64,000 nucleotides of DNA from the NCBI RefSeq assembly GCF_001573155.1, contig NZ_JRWG01000009.1, forward strand, positions 20,875 through 84,874, written 5' to 3'. The DNA comes from Aequorivita aquimaris (lineage in GTDB: Bacteria; Bacteroidota; Bacteroidia; Flavobacteriales; Flavobacteriaceae). The position numbers and the translations under genes were made by a program. Below, piece by piece: positions 27,453 through 36,009 of the stretch (its first letter is position 1; each line of letters starts with the position of its first letter). The notes under the pieces were generated by a model. It made no database searches. It saw nothing but the letters and a program-made list of their open reading frames with translations, and had not been told where the DNA came from.

Positions 27453-27925
27453 ATTTTACTCATAGCCCATATCATTTTACTCATTGACCAAAAAACTTAC
27501 TCATAGCCTATATCATTTTACTCATTGACCAAAAAACTTACTCATAGCCTATATAATTTTACTCATTGACCAAAAAACTTCCTCATAGCCCATATCATTT
27601 TACTCATTGACCAAAAAACTTCCTCATAGCCCATATCATTTTACTCATTGACCAAAAAACTTCCTCACAGCCCATAACATTTTACTCATTGACCAAAAAA
27701 CTTCCTCATAGCCCATATCATTTTACTCATTGACCAAAAAACTTCCTCATAGCCCATATCATTTTACTCATTGACCAAAAAACTTCCTCATAGCCCATAA
27801 CATTTTACTCATTGACCAAAAAACTTACTCATAAGCCATATCATTTTACTCATTGCCCAAAAAACTTACTCATAGGCCATATCATCTTGCACATTGTCCA
27901 TATCACCTTACGCAACGCCAAACAG
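27453..27925. repeat. Tandem array of a 41-bp unit (about 10 full copies plus degenerate ends)
   Basis: Units begin with CATTTTACTCATTGACC at 27473, 27514, 27555, 27596, 27637, 27678, 27719, 27760, 27801 and 27842, exactly 41 bases apart, with partial units on both sides. Each unit is itself two diverged half-units of 20 and 21 bases starting ACTCAT, and the half-unit period continues in degenerate form to about 27925. Copies differ by only a few bases. It fills the whole 541-base gap between uvrC and the patatin gene, where no normal gene is seen. On the minus strand most units read ATGAGTAAAATG... ending in CAATGA, a short frame whose stop overlaps the next ATG. Confidence 0.95.
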
Positions 27926-27939
27926 CTATTACACTTGAC

Positions 27940-29736
27940 TTAAGATTTATTGCTGAAATGTTCTACCAACTTCTTCGCCCTGCTCGGACCGATCACTTTT
28001 GAAAGCTCCTCAAAACTTGCCGAAACAATCCGCTTCGTGCTTTTAAAGTGTTTCAACAATTCCACGACCGTTTTTTCGCCAATGCCGGGAATGGTTTCCA
28101 GTTCAGTATTTAAAGCCTGCTTGCTGCGTTTGCTCCGGTGAAAGGTAATGCCAAAACGGTGTGCTTCGTTACGCAATTGCTGTATTATTTTTAACGTTTC
28201 GCTTTTTTTGTCCAAATACAACGGAATCGGGTCGTTGGGATAAAACAATTCCTCCAACCGCTTTGCAATACCTATAATAGCTATTTTTCCGCGCAATCCC
28301 AATTTGTCCAGACTTTTTAGAGAAGAAGACAACTGCCCCTTTCCTCCATCTATGATGATGAGTTGCGGCAAGGGTTGCTCTTCTTCCAGCAATCTTTTGT
28401 AGCGGCGATAAACCACTTCTTCCATCGAGGCGAAATCATCCGGTCCTTCAACCGTTTTAATATTGAATTTGCGATAATCCTTTTTGCTCGGCTTCCCGTT
28501 TTTAAAAACCACACAGGCCGCCACCGGGTTCGTGCCCTGTATATTACTATTGTCAAAGCACTCTATATGTCGCGGTTCCTCGCTTAACCTTAAATCTTTT
28601 TTCATCTGCGCCATAATGCGCTTTTCATGACGGTCGGGGTCCACAATCTTTGCCTGTTTAAACCGCTCCATGCGGTAATATTTCGCATTTCTTTCGGAAA
28701 GGTCGAGGATTGCTTTTTTATCGCCCAGTTTGGGAACATGCGTTTTTATGTCCTCGCCCAGTTCCACCTCAAAAGGCAAGTAAATTTCCTTTGAAAGCGA
28801 ATTGAACCGTTGCCGGATTTCCACAATCGCAAGCTGAAGCAATTCTTCATCCGTCTCGTCCAATTTCTTCTTTATTTCCAACGTATGCGAACGGATAATC
28901 GCGCCGTGCGAAAGCTGCAGAAAATTCACGTACGCATAGCTTTCATCAGAAATTATCGAAAACACATCAACGTTATTAATCTTCGGATTTACCACCGTGC
29001 TTTTGCTTTGGTAATTCTCCAAAATATCAATCTTTTCCTTTACCCGCTGTGCCTGCTCAAACTTCAGCTCGGCCGCCAATTCCTTCATCTGGTTTTTAAA
29101 CTTGTGCAGCGAATCCTTAAAATTTCCCTTCACAATATTGCGGATGGCCTCAACATTTTCGTGGTATTCCTTTTCGGAATAAAGCCCCTCGCAAGGCCCC
29201 AAACAGTTTCCCAAGTGATATTCCAGACACACTTTATACTTGCCTGCCCTAATTTTTTCTTCGGAAAGGTCGTAGTTGCAGGTGCGCAACGGATACAGGC
29301 CTTTTATCAAATCCAGCAGCGTGTGCACGGTTTTCATACTCGTGTACGGGCCGTAATATTCACTGCCATCCTTTATCATGCGCCGCGTTGAAAAAACCCT
29401 CGGAAACCGCTCGTTCTTGATACAAATCCACGGATAGCTTTTGTCGTCCTTCAGCATCACATTGTAGCGCGGCTGATAGTTTTTAATTAAATTGTTTTCC
29501 AACAAAAGCGCATCGGTCTCGGTCTTTACAACGATGTGCTTAATGGTCACGATTTTCTTCACCATAAGCCGCGTGCGATTATTGTCAAAATTTTTTGTGA
29601 AATAGGACGAAACGCGTTTTTTCAGGTTTTTTGCCTTGCCCACATACAGCAGTTTCCCGTCCTTATCGTAATATTGATAAACGCCGGGCGAATCGGGAAG
29701 GGTTGCAAGCTGAAGTGTTACCGAAGCATGGGCCAT
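27940..29736 (-). CDS. uvrC: UvrABC excinuclease subunit C
   Basis: The 598-residue protein makes both incisions in nucleotide excision repair with UvrA and UvrB. Domains in order: GIY-YIG nuclease (SPGVYQYYDKDGKLLYVGKA, residues 16-95), a cysteine-bearing region (CLEYHLGNCLGPCEG, near residue 170), a UVR helix pair (ELKFEQAQRVKEKIDILEN, near residue 220), the RNase H-like 5' nuclease (CFDNSNIQGTNPVAA, near residue 394) and a C-terminal helix-hairpin-helix (ELETIPGIGEKTVVELLKHF). Length is normal. A TATCTTTG box lies 5 bases before the ATG, suggesting a leaderless message. Confidence 0.97.
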   Translation of the reverse strand: MAHASVTLQLATLPDSPGVYQYYDKDGKLLYVGKAKNLKKRVSSYFTKNFDNNRTRLMVKKIVTIKHIVVKTETDALLLENNLIKNYQPRYNVMLKDDKSYPWICIKNERFPRVFSTRRMIKDGSEYYGPYTSMKTVHTLLDLIKGLYPLRTCNYDLSEEKIRAGKYKVCLEYHLGNCLGPCEGLYSEKEYHENVEAIRNIVKGNFKDSLHKFKNQMKELAAELKFEQAQRVKEKIDILENYQSKSTVVNPKINNVDVFSIISDESYAYVNFLQLSHGAIIRSHTLEIKKKLDETDEELLQLAIVEIRQRFNSLSKEIYLPFEVELGEDIKTHVPKLGDKKAILDLSERNAKYYRMERFKQAKIVDPDRHEKRIMAQMKKDLRLSEEPRHIECFDNSNIQGTNPVAACVVFKNGKPSKKDYRKFNIKTVEGPDDFASMEEVVYRRYKRLLEEEQPLPQLIIIDGGKGQLSSSLKSLDKLGLRGKIAIIGIAKRLEELFYPNDPIPLYLDKKSETLKIIQQLRNEAHRFGITFHRSKRSKQALNTELETIPGIGEKTVVELLKHFKSTKRIVSASFEELSKVIGPSRAKKLVEHFSNKS

Positions 29737-29741
29737 AGGCT

Positions 29742-29749
29742 CAAAGATA
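29742..29749 (-). promoter_or_regulatory. Promoter -7 box TATCTTTG abutting the uvrC start
   Basis: A perfect TAnnTTTG on the minus strand with only 5 bases between it and the uvrC ATG, so transcription would begin at or next to the start codon. Confidence 0.55.
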
Positions 29750-29873
29750 CTTGCAATTTTGTTTTTTAAGGAATTTTTCCGCTATCAAAAATAGTTAAGA
29801 AACGGTTAAATGAAGCTTATTCAAAATCCAAATTCCCCAATCTTGCGTATCTATTTACAACCAACCCAAAATA

Positions 29874-30287
29874 ATGCTTAAAAGCAAATTACATATTTCC
29901 TTTAAAAAGTATTTTGTGCTTTCCCTGTCGATTTTTTATCTGCTCAACCCGATGCAGAAACAGCTTTCGGAGGGAATGCACATTTTTTCGCACGTAATGA
30001 CGCATACCGATTATGGACATCACGAAGAAGACCATTTGTTGGGCCACGAACATACGCACGAACACAAACTGATTACATTTTTCTCCAAAATATTCTCTTC
30101 GGAAGAGACCAGCGACCACGATGGCGTATTTTTTAATTATACTTTTGATAAGCATTTTGCACAGGAATATCCTCCAATCGATTTCAAAAACGAAACTAAT
30201 ACCAAACACAATTTCTTTTATGCTTTTCATATTCCGAAAAGCGTAAAAACCATTCCCAGCCCGCCTCCGGAAACATTCTTTTCATAG
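29874..30287 (+). CDS. Small His-rich exported protein upstream of a TonB receptor
   Basis: The 137-residue product has a hydrophobic N-terminal segment (YFVLSLSIFYLLN, residues 14-26), likely a signal anchor or signal peptide. It is followed by a cluster of histidines and acids: MHIFSHVMTHTDYGHHEEDH and then LGHEHTHEHK, about residues 35-65. I do not recognise a named family. Histidine-rich stretches of this kind commonly bind Zn, Cu, Ni or Co. It is 66 bases upstream of a TonB-dependent receptor on the same strand, so it may be a metal-binding or sensing partner of that receptor; this is inference. Confidence 0.75.
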   Translation: MLKSKLHISFKKYFVLSLSIFYLLNPMQKQLSEGMHIFSHVMTHTDYGHHEEDHLLGHEHTHEHKLITFFSKIFSSEETSDHDGVFFNYTFDKHFAQEYPPIDFKNETNTKHNFFYAFHIPKSVKTIPSPPPETFFS

Positions 30288-30353
30288 TTTTTTATCTGAA
30301 TGAAATCTTCATTCAGACTATTCATTTATTATAATTTTTTAAACCAATCACCC

Positions 30354-32576
30354 ATGAAAAGAATACTCTTAATAGGGCTGCTGCTATGCTTTGGTATTGC
30401 GCAATCGCAATCGCTAAAAGGAAAAGTAGTAGGCCTAAATAACAACCCGCTGGAAAACGTGGCGGTTTTTGACCGAACCTCGGGCAATCATACGCACACC
30501 GATACTTCGGGAAAATTTTCACTTGAAAATGTGAAGGAAAACGACATCATCAGCTTCTCAATTTTAGGTTTCGCAACTTATGAATACACGGTTACCGCTG
30601 CAAGTTTTTCGGAACCCATAAACATCACTTTAAACGAAGCCGCCGTTTCTTTGGAACAGGTAACCATCACGCCCGAAGTAAACACGCTTAGCCAAATTGT
30701 AGCGGTAGATTTAAAGACCGCGCCCGTAAAATCGTCGCAGGAAATTCTTCGGAAAGTTCCGGGATTGATTATCGGCCAGCACGCCGGCGGTGGAAAGGCA
30801 GAGCAAATATTTCTGCGCGGTTTCGACATTGACCACGGAACGGACATCAACCTTTCGGTGGACGGAATGCCCGTAAATATGGTGTCGCACGCGCACGGGC
30901 AAGGGTACAGTGATTTGCACTTTGTAATTCCCGAAACGATTGATGAAATTTCCTTCGGAAAAGGTCCGTACAACGCGGAATACGGCGATTTTGCTACTGC
31001 GGGTTACGTGGCTTTTAAAACCTTGGACAAGCTCGACAAAAGCTCCGTTTCCGTGGAATACGGGCAGTTTGACGCTTTTAGGACCGTTGGGCTTTTCAAT
31101 CTTTTGGATACCAAAAAAAGCAATGCTTATGTGGCGGCCTCTCTCAACACCTTTAACGGTCCGTTTGATTCGCCGCAGAATTTTAACCGCTTTAATATGA
31201 TGGCGAAATACAACCTGAAATTGCCCGACAACCAAAAACTGCAACTTACCGCTTCGCATTTCCAAAGCAAGTGGGATGCTTCGGGGCAAATTCCGCAGCG
31301 CGCCATTGACGATGGTTCCATCGGGCGTTTTGGCGCTATTGACGATACCGAAGGCGGAAACACCAGCCGCACCAATTTGCTGATAAATCATTCCAAATTG
31401 CTTTCGGAAAACAAAAAGTTGGAAACCCGCGCGTATTATTCGCATTATGATTTTGAGCTGTTTTCAAACTTCACTTTTTTCTTGGAAGACCCAATAAACG
31501 GCGACCAAATTGCACAACGCGAAGACCGAAATATTTTGGGTTTCCAAACGGAGTTTTCAGATAAAATAAATTCTGAAACACTCGATTTTAAATACACTGC
31601 CGGAATTGGCGTTCGTTACGACGATGTGAACGACGTGGAACTTTCGCACACCAAAAACCGTTATGAAATTTTGGATCGGATTGCCTTCGGAAATGTGGAC
31701 CAAATAAACAGTTTTGCATTTTTGAATACGGAATTTGGTTTCGGCGATTTCAAAATAAACCCCGCCGTACGATTGGATTATTTCAAATTTGATTACGAAA
31801 ACAAACTTTCGCCAACCTACGATAACCGAAGTGAAAGCAAGGTTTTCGCCAGCCCGAAGTTGAACTTTATTTACAGCCCCAACCGCGATTTCCAATTGTT
31901 TTTGAAAACGGGAATCGGGTTCCATTCCAACGATACACGCGTAGTTGTTGCCAATGGCGGCGAGGATATTTTGCCCGCAGCTTACGGTGCAGATTTGGGC
32001 GGAATTTACAAACTGACGGACAATCTTATTTTTAACACGGCCCTGTGGGCGCTCTTTTTGGAACAGGAGTTTGTGTACGTGGGCGATGCCGGAATTGTGG
32101 AGCCTAGCGGAAAAACCCGCCGATTGGGCGTTGACTTTGGCCTGCGTTACGAAGCCTTGGACTGGCTGTATTTTTACGGCGATGCAAACTATACCTACGC
32201 CCGAAGCACCGAGGAACCCAAAGGCGAGGATTACATTCCGCTGGCGCCGGATTTTACCTCAACCGGTGGAATTGCAGTTGAAAATCTTGCAAATTTTTCG
32301 GGCGGATTGAATTATCGTTATATTAAGGATAGGGCCGCAAACGAAGACAAAAGTATTATTGCCGAAGGTTATTTTGTAACCGATTTCAACATAAATTATA
32401 CTTTTAGAAACCTTGTTTTTGGGATTGCGATTGAAAATCTCTTCGATACCGAATGGAACGAAACCCAATTTGCAACCGAAAGCAGATTGTTTGACGAACC
32501 GGCACCGGTGGAAGAAATACATTTTACCCCCGGAACGCCGTTTTTCCTAAGAGGAAAGGTAACCGTTAATTTTTAA
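30354..32576 (+). CDS. TonB-dependent receptor, probably metal-related
   Basis: The 740-residue outer-membrane protein has a signal peptide (MKRILLIGLLLCFGIAQSQ), a CarboxypepD_reg-like domain (LKGKVVGLNNNPLENVAVF), a plug with KVPGLIIGQHAGGGKAEQIFLRG followed by DIDHGTDINLSVDGMPVNMVSH, and a barrel ending in FLRGKVTVNF. The plug segment with DHGTD and VSHAHGQGYSD resembles copper/zinc-type receptors of Bacteroidota, and the upstream His-rich protein fits that. I chose the ATG at 30354 instead of one 54 bases upstream because the signal peptide begins there. The metal is not determined. Confidence 0.9.
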   Translation: MKRILLIGLLLCFGIAQSQSLKGKVVGLNNNPLENVAVFDRTSGNHTHTDTSGKFSLENVKENDIISFSILGFATYEYTVTAASFSEPINITLNEAAVSLEQVTITPEVNTLSQIVAVDLKTAPVKSSQEILRKVPGLIIGQHAGGGKAEQIFLRGFDIDHGTDINLSVDGMPVNMVSHAHGQGYSDLHFVIPETIDEISFGKGPYNAEYGDFATAGYVAFKTLDKLDKSSVSVEYGQFDAFRTVGLFNLLDTKKSNAYVAASLNTFNGPFDSPQNFNRFNMMAKYNLKLPDNQKLQLTASHFQSKWDASGQIPQRAIDDGSIGRFGAIDDTEGGNTSRTNLLINHSKLLSENKKLETRAYYSHYDFELFSNFTFFLEDPINGDQIAQREDRNILGFQTEFSDKINSETLDFKYTAGIGVRYDDVNDVELSHTKNRYEILDRIAFGNVDQINSFAFLNTEFGFGDFKINPAVRLDYFKFDYENKLSPTYDNRSESKVFASPKLNFIYSPNRDFQLFLKTGIGFHSNDTRVVVANGGEDILPAAYGADLGGIYKLTDNLIFNTALWALFLEQEFVYVGDAGIVEPSGKTRRLGVDFGLRYEALDWLYFYGDANYTYARSTEEPKGEDYIPLAPDFTSTGGIAVENLANFSGGLNYRYIKDRAANEDKSIIAEGYFVTDFNINYTFRNLVFGIAIENLFDTEWNETQFATESRLFDEPAPVEEIHFTPGTPFFLRGKVTVNF

Positions 32577-32633
32577 CTAATGATTTTAGGGGCAATGTTC
32601 TTTTTGGTTAAATTGCACACACAATAACCAACT

Positions 32634-33512
32634 ATGAACATTGCCATTTTATCGCGTGGGGAAGCGCTTTATTCCACCCAAAGTCTTTTAAAAGCTGGCG
32701 AAGCGCGCAACCACACCATGGAGGTTTTGGATCCTTCCTATTGCAACCTCGCCGTGGAAAACGGAAAAGCCGTCCTCTATTTTCAAAATGAATTGGTGGA
32801 CGATCTGCACGCCGTCATTCCCAGAATTGGTGCTTCCAATACCTATTTCGGGACCAATGTAGTCCGCCATTTTGAGGCGATGGGCGTTTTTAGCGCGGTT
32901 TCTTCCGAAGGAATTAGCAATAGCCGCGACAAATGGACCTGCTTTCAAATTTTGGCAAAACATCAAATTCCCGTGCCACGCACAATATATGCTTCATTTT
33001 TTGAATTTGAGGAACAATTGAAAACCTTTAACGGCAAGCCAATAATCATCAAACTTTTGGAAGGCACACACGGCGAAGGCGTTATTCTTACCGAAAGCCC
33101 GCAGAATGCCTTGGCAACGATTGAAACCTTAAATGCCGCTGGCGTTAAATTTCTGCTACAGGAATATATTGAGGAAGCCAACGGCGCCGACGTTCGTGCC
33201 ATTGTTGTTGATGGCGTTGTGGTTGCGGCGATGAAACGCAAATGCAAGCTTGGCGATTTCCGCAGTAATTTGCATCGTGGCGGCACTTCGGAAATGATTT
33301 CGCTCTCTTCCGCAGAGGAAAAAATTGCCATAAAAGCAGCAAAAGCTATGAATTTGGGCTTTTGCGGGGTTGATATTCTACAATCCAAAAACGGGCCGTT
33401 GGTTTTGGAAATTAACAGCACGCCTGGATTGGAAGGCATTGAGAATACCTCGGGAAAAAATGTTTCGAAAAGCGTAATTGGGTTTATTGAGCGGAATAAA
33501 AAGTCGCAGTAG
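32634..33512 (+). CDS. RimK-like ATP-grasp amino-acid ligase (copy 1)
   Basis: The 292-residue cytoplasmic protein has an N-terminal pre-ATP-grasp domain ([21 protein letters not shown], near residue 62) and an ATP-grasp domain with [15 protein letters not shown], the substrate loop FRSNLHRGG near residue 205, and the metal site VLEINSTPGLEGIE near residue 262. RimK adds glutamates to ribosomal protein S6; relatives make other peptide bonds. It is clearly related to the second ligase 620 bases downstream, sharing nearly identical motifs. Between them lies a protease-like gene. The target, protein or small molecule, is unknown. Confidence 0.92.
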   Translation: MNIAILSRGEALYSTQSLLKAGEARNHTMEVLDPSYCNLAVENGKAVLYFQNELVDDLHAVIPRIGASNTYFGTNVVRHFEAMGVFSAVSSEGISNSRDKWTCFQILAKHQIPVPRTIYASFFEFEEQLKTFNGKPIIIKLLEGTHGEGVILTESPQNALATIETLNAAGVKFLLQEYIEEANGADVRAIVVDGVVVAAMKRKCKLGDFRSNLHRGGTSEMISLSSAEEKIAIKAAKAMNLGFCGVDILQSKNGPLVLEINSTPGLEGIENTSGKNVSKSVIGFIERNKKSQ

Positions 33513-33600
33513 CCAGTCGCAGTAGTCAGTAGGCGCGCGATTCATCGCGCGCATCTTAATCAAATAATTTAATGGAAAGTAGAAAGTCGCAGTTTGCAGG
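33503..33600. repeat. Interspersed CAGT-type repeats and a GCGCGCGAT palindrome
   Basis: Just at and after the ligase stop there are units such as GTCGCAGTAGCCAGTCGC and AGTAGTCAGTAGG, and again GTCGCAGTTTGCAGG near 33586-33600. A perfect inverted repeat, GCGCGCGAT TC ATCGCGCGC, lies between them at 33533-33552. The following 33610-33670 is T/G-rich with repeated GGAATTT and ATTTG motifs. No gene is seen here. Confidence 0.6.
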
Positions 33601-33706
33601 CTTCAAAATTTTGATTTTTTTTTGGTTTTTGGGATTTATTTGGAATTTGTTATTTGCCAATTGGAATTTATATTAGTTAACTTGCAATTACAAAATTTCT
33701 AAAACA

Positions 33707-34132
33707 TTGAAAAGAAACATCGGCAGAATAGACAAGGCAGATTTTCCATTGCTGAACCTCTTCGATATTGAAGTGAAAATTGACACGGGCGCCTACACTT
33801 CTTCCATACATTGCAAAAACATGAAAGTAGAGGATAACTATCTGAAATGCAATTTTTTGGACGAAGAGCATCCCAGCTACCACGAAAAGGAAATCATTTT
33901 TGACGAATATGACGTAAAAGTGGTGAAAAGCAGCAATGGCCAATCCGAAGCGCGATATAGAATTAAAACGGAAATTGTTCTTTTTGGAAAAACACATCCC
34001 ATTTATTTAACATTGAGCGATAGAGAGGAAATGCGTTTTCCCGTACTTTTGGGAAGAAACTTTTTGAGCAATAAATATATGGTGGATATTAACAAAACCA
34101 ACCTTTCCTTCAAACTAAAAAACAAAAAATGA
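33707..34132 (+). CDS. RimB-like / retropepsin-like aspartic protease family protein (Pfam Zn_protease)
   Basis: The 141-residue product matches the family named ATP-dependent zinc protease (PF05618), members of which pair with RimK and are called RimB in Pseudomonas. The retropepsin-like active motif is visible as [13 protein letters not shown] at residues 25-37, and the ending [18 protein letters not shown] near residue 112 is the flap/C-lobe-like element. The frame starts with TTG at 33707; no ATG fits the conserved [12 protein letters not shown] opening. It overlaps the next ligase gene by 4 bases (ATGA), which signals translational coupling. It probably trims or regulates what the ligases make. 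Confidence 0.87.
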   Translation: MKRNIGRIDKADFPLLNLFDIEVKIDTGAYTSSIHCKNMKVEDNYLKCNFLDEEHPSYHEKEIIFDEYDVKVVKSSNGQSEARYRIKTEIVLFGKTHPIYLTLSDREEMRFPVLLGRNFLSNKYMVDINKTNLSFKLKNKK

Positions 34133-35001
34133 ACATCAAAATATTATCGGCAAACAGCCATTTATATTCCACCCAACGTCTTGTGGAAGCTGCAAAAAAA
34201 AGAAAGCACGACGTTGAAGTTATAAATCATGCCAAGTGCGATATCGTAATAGAAAAGAAAAACCCCGTTATTTATTACAAAGGCCACAAACTAGACCACA
34301 CCGATGCGGTAATCCCACGTATTGGGGCGTCTGTAACTTTTTACGGAACCGCGGTAGTGCGACAGTTTGAAATGATGCGTGTTTTCACAACTACGGAAAG
34401 TCAAGCATTGGTACGCTCGCGCGATAAACTGCGAAGTTTGCAGGTACTTTCCCGCGCTGGATTGGGGTTACCGAAAACCGTTTTTACCAATTATTCCAAG
34501 AACGTAAAGGAAATCGTGGACCAAGCCGGCGGTGCGCCCGTAATAATCAAACTTTTGGAAGGAACACAGGGCATTGGCGTAATCTTGGCCGAAACCCGAA
34601 AAGCTGCCGAATCCGTAATTGAAGCATTTAATAATCTTCAGGCGCGGGTTATTGTGCAAGAATTTATAAAAGAAGCCGGAGGCGCGGACATTCGTGCATT
34701 TATTGTGGACGGACAGGTAGTTGGTGCAATGAAACGGCAGGGAAAGGAAGGCGAATTTCGAAGCAATTTGCATCGCGGCGGAACCGCAACCGTTATAAAA
34801 CTTACCGATGAGGAAGAAACCGCCGCCCTGAAGGCAGCAAAAGCCATGGGCCTTGGAATCGCTGGGGTTGATATGTTGCAATCGGCACGTGGGCCGTTGA
34901 TTTTGGAAGTGAATTCATCTCCCGGTTTGGAAGGAATTGAACAAGCCACAGGCAAGGATATCGCAAACTCAATCATAAAATATATAGAACGCAACGTATA
35001 A
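34129..35001 (+). CDS. rimK: RimK-like ATP-grasp amino-acid ligase (copy 2)
   Basis: The 290-residue protein has the same layout as copy 1: [21 protein letters not shown] in the N-terminal domain, [17 protein letters not shown] in the ATP-grasp, the FRSNLHRGG loop and the metal site [15 protein letters not shown]. All ATP-grasp key residues appear intact in both copies, so both should be active. This copy is translationally coupled to the protease-like gene, and only 2 bases separate it from the AstE-like gene, so it is the core RimK of the operon. Whether it glutamylates ribosomal S6 or another acceptor cannot be told from sequence. Confidence 0.93.
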   Translation: MNIKILSANSHLYSTQRLVEAAKKRKHDVEVINHAKCDIVIEKKNPVIYYKGHKLDHTDAVIPRIGASVTFYGTAVVRQFEMMRVFTTTESQALVRSRDKLRSLQVLSRAGLGLPKTVFTNYSKNVKEIVDQAGGAPVIIKLLEGTQGIGVILAETRKAAESVIEAFNNLQARVIVQEFIKEAGGADIRAFIVDGQVVGAMKRQGKEGEFRSNLHRGGTATVIKLTDEEETAALKAAKAMGLGIAGVDMLQSARGPLILEVNSSPGLEGIEQATGKDIANSIIKYIERNV

Positions 35002-35003
35002 CT

Positions 35004-36005
35004 ATGGCCAAAAAGGAAGAACGTGATATTGTAATTTTAAATGAACGGATTGCGCTGGGGGAAAGCCGTACAGTTGATTTTAGCATTGCGAAACTTTACA
35101 CTTCCACCAAGGTTGAAATCCCAATAATCATTGAACGCTCCAAAATCCCCGGACCTACGGTTTTAATAACAGCCGCCATTCACGGAGACGAAATAAACGG
35201 AGTGGAAATTGTGCGCCAGCTCATTGCTCGAAAATTGAACAAGCCCAAACGCGGCACTATAATTTGTATTCCAATTCTCAACGTTTTTGGGTTTTTAAAT
35301 GGCGACCGTTCTTTCCCCGATGGACGGGACTTGAACAGGGTTTTTCCGGGTACCAAAACGGGTTCGTTGGCAAGCCGTGTTGCCTATCATTTCACCAAAA
35401 AGGTTTTGCCGCACGCCGATTATTGTCTTGATTTTCACACCGGTGGTGCCAGCCGCTTCAATGCAGCACAGATTCGCATAAAACCGGGCGATGAAAAATT
35501 GCTGGAGCTCGCAAAAGTGTTCAACGCTCCCTTCACGGTCTTTTCAAATACCATTGAAAAATCGTATCGAAATACCTGCCATAAAATGGGCATTCCAGTT
35601 TTGCTTTTTGAAGGCGGAAAAAGCCGGGAAAGCAACAAACATATTGCAAAGGAAGGCGTTGATGGCATCTTGCGGGTACTGGCTCATTTGGACATGTTGG
35701 GTAAAAGACACGTAGCTCCCGAACCAAATGCCAAAACTGTTATTATTGAAAAAAGTAAATGGATACGCGCATACCGAAGCGGGTTGCTGCACGTAAAAAT
35801 TGACTGCAACAAGCACGTGGAAAAAGGTGAATTTTTGGCAACAATCACAGATCCATATGGAAAAATGCGGTTTAAGGTTACTTCGCCTAACGAAGGCTAC
35901 ATAATTAACGTGAACCAATCGCCAATAGTAAACCAAGGAGATGCAATTTTTCATATTTCAACAGTAAATACGGCAAACACCGAAGACGAAGAGATGGAGG
36001 ATTAA
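35004..36005 (+). CDS. Succinylglutamate desuccinylase/aspartoacylase family deacylase
   Basis: The 333-residue product is a zinc carboxypeptidase-fold amidohydrolase. Zinc ligands are H60 and E63 (AAIHGDEING) and H145 (DFHTGG); an NRVFPG substrate loop is near residue 111 and the probable catalytic glutamate is E203 (LLFEGGK). The last 90 residues form a lipoyl-like beta domain (GLLHVKIDCNKHVEKGEFLA). Family enzymes hydrolyse N-acyl amino acids. In this operon, directly behind a RimK ligase, it may cleave an acyl or amino-acyl group from the ligation product. It is followed 4 bases later by the 5-formyl-THF cyclo-ligase gene. Confidence 0.92.
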   Translation: MAKKEERDIVILNERIALGESRTVDFSIAKLYTSTKVEIPIIIERSKIPGPTVLITAAIHGDEINGVEIVRQLIARKLNKPKRGTIICIPILNVFGFLNGDRSFPDGRDLNRVFPGTKTGSLASRVAYHFTKKVLPHADYCLDFHTGGASRFNAAQIRIKPGDEKLLELAKVFNAPFTVFSNTIEKSYRNTCHKMGIPVLLFEGGKSRESNKHIAKEGVDGILRVLAHLDMLGKRHVAPEPNAKTVIIEKSKWIRAYRSGLLHVKIDCNKHVEKGEFLATITDPYGKMRFKVTSPNEGYIINVNQSPIVNQGDAIFHISTVNTANTEDEEMED

Positions 36006-36009
36006 TGCT

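Noticed and set aside
27453..27925. CRISPR array
   Set aside because: The 41-bp units are joined directly with no variable spacers, and no cas genes are present.
28810..29391. 193-codon plus-strand frame inside uvrC
   Set aside because: It lies entirely opposite a well-conserved uvrC, has no recognisable domain, and is best explained as a mirror of the uvrC codon pattern.
30711..31445. 244-codon minus-strand frame inside the TonB receptor gene
   Set aside because: The plus-strand receptor is clearly real; the opposite frame shows no domain or start signal.
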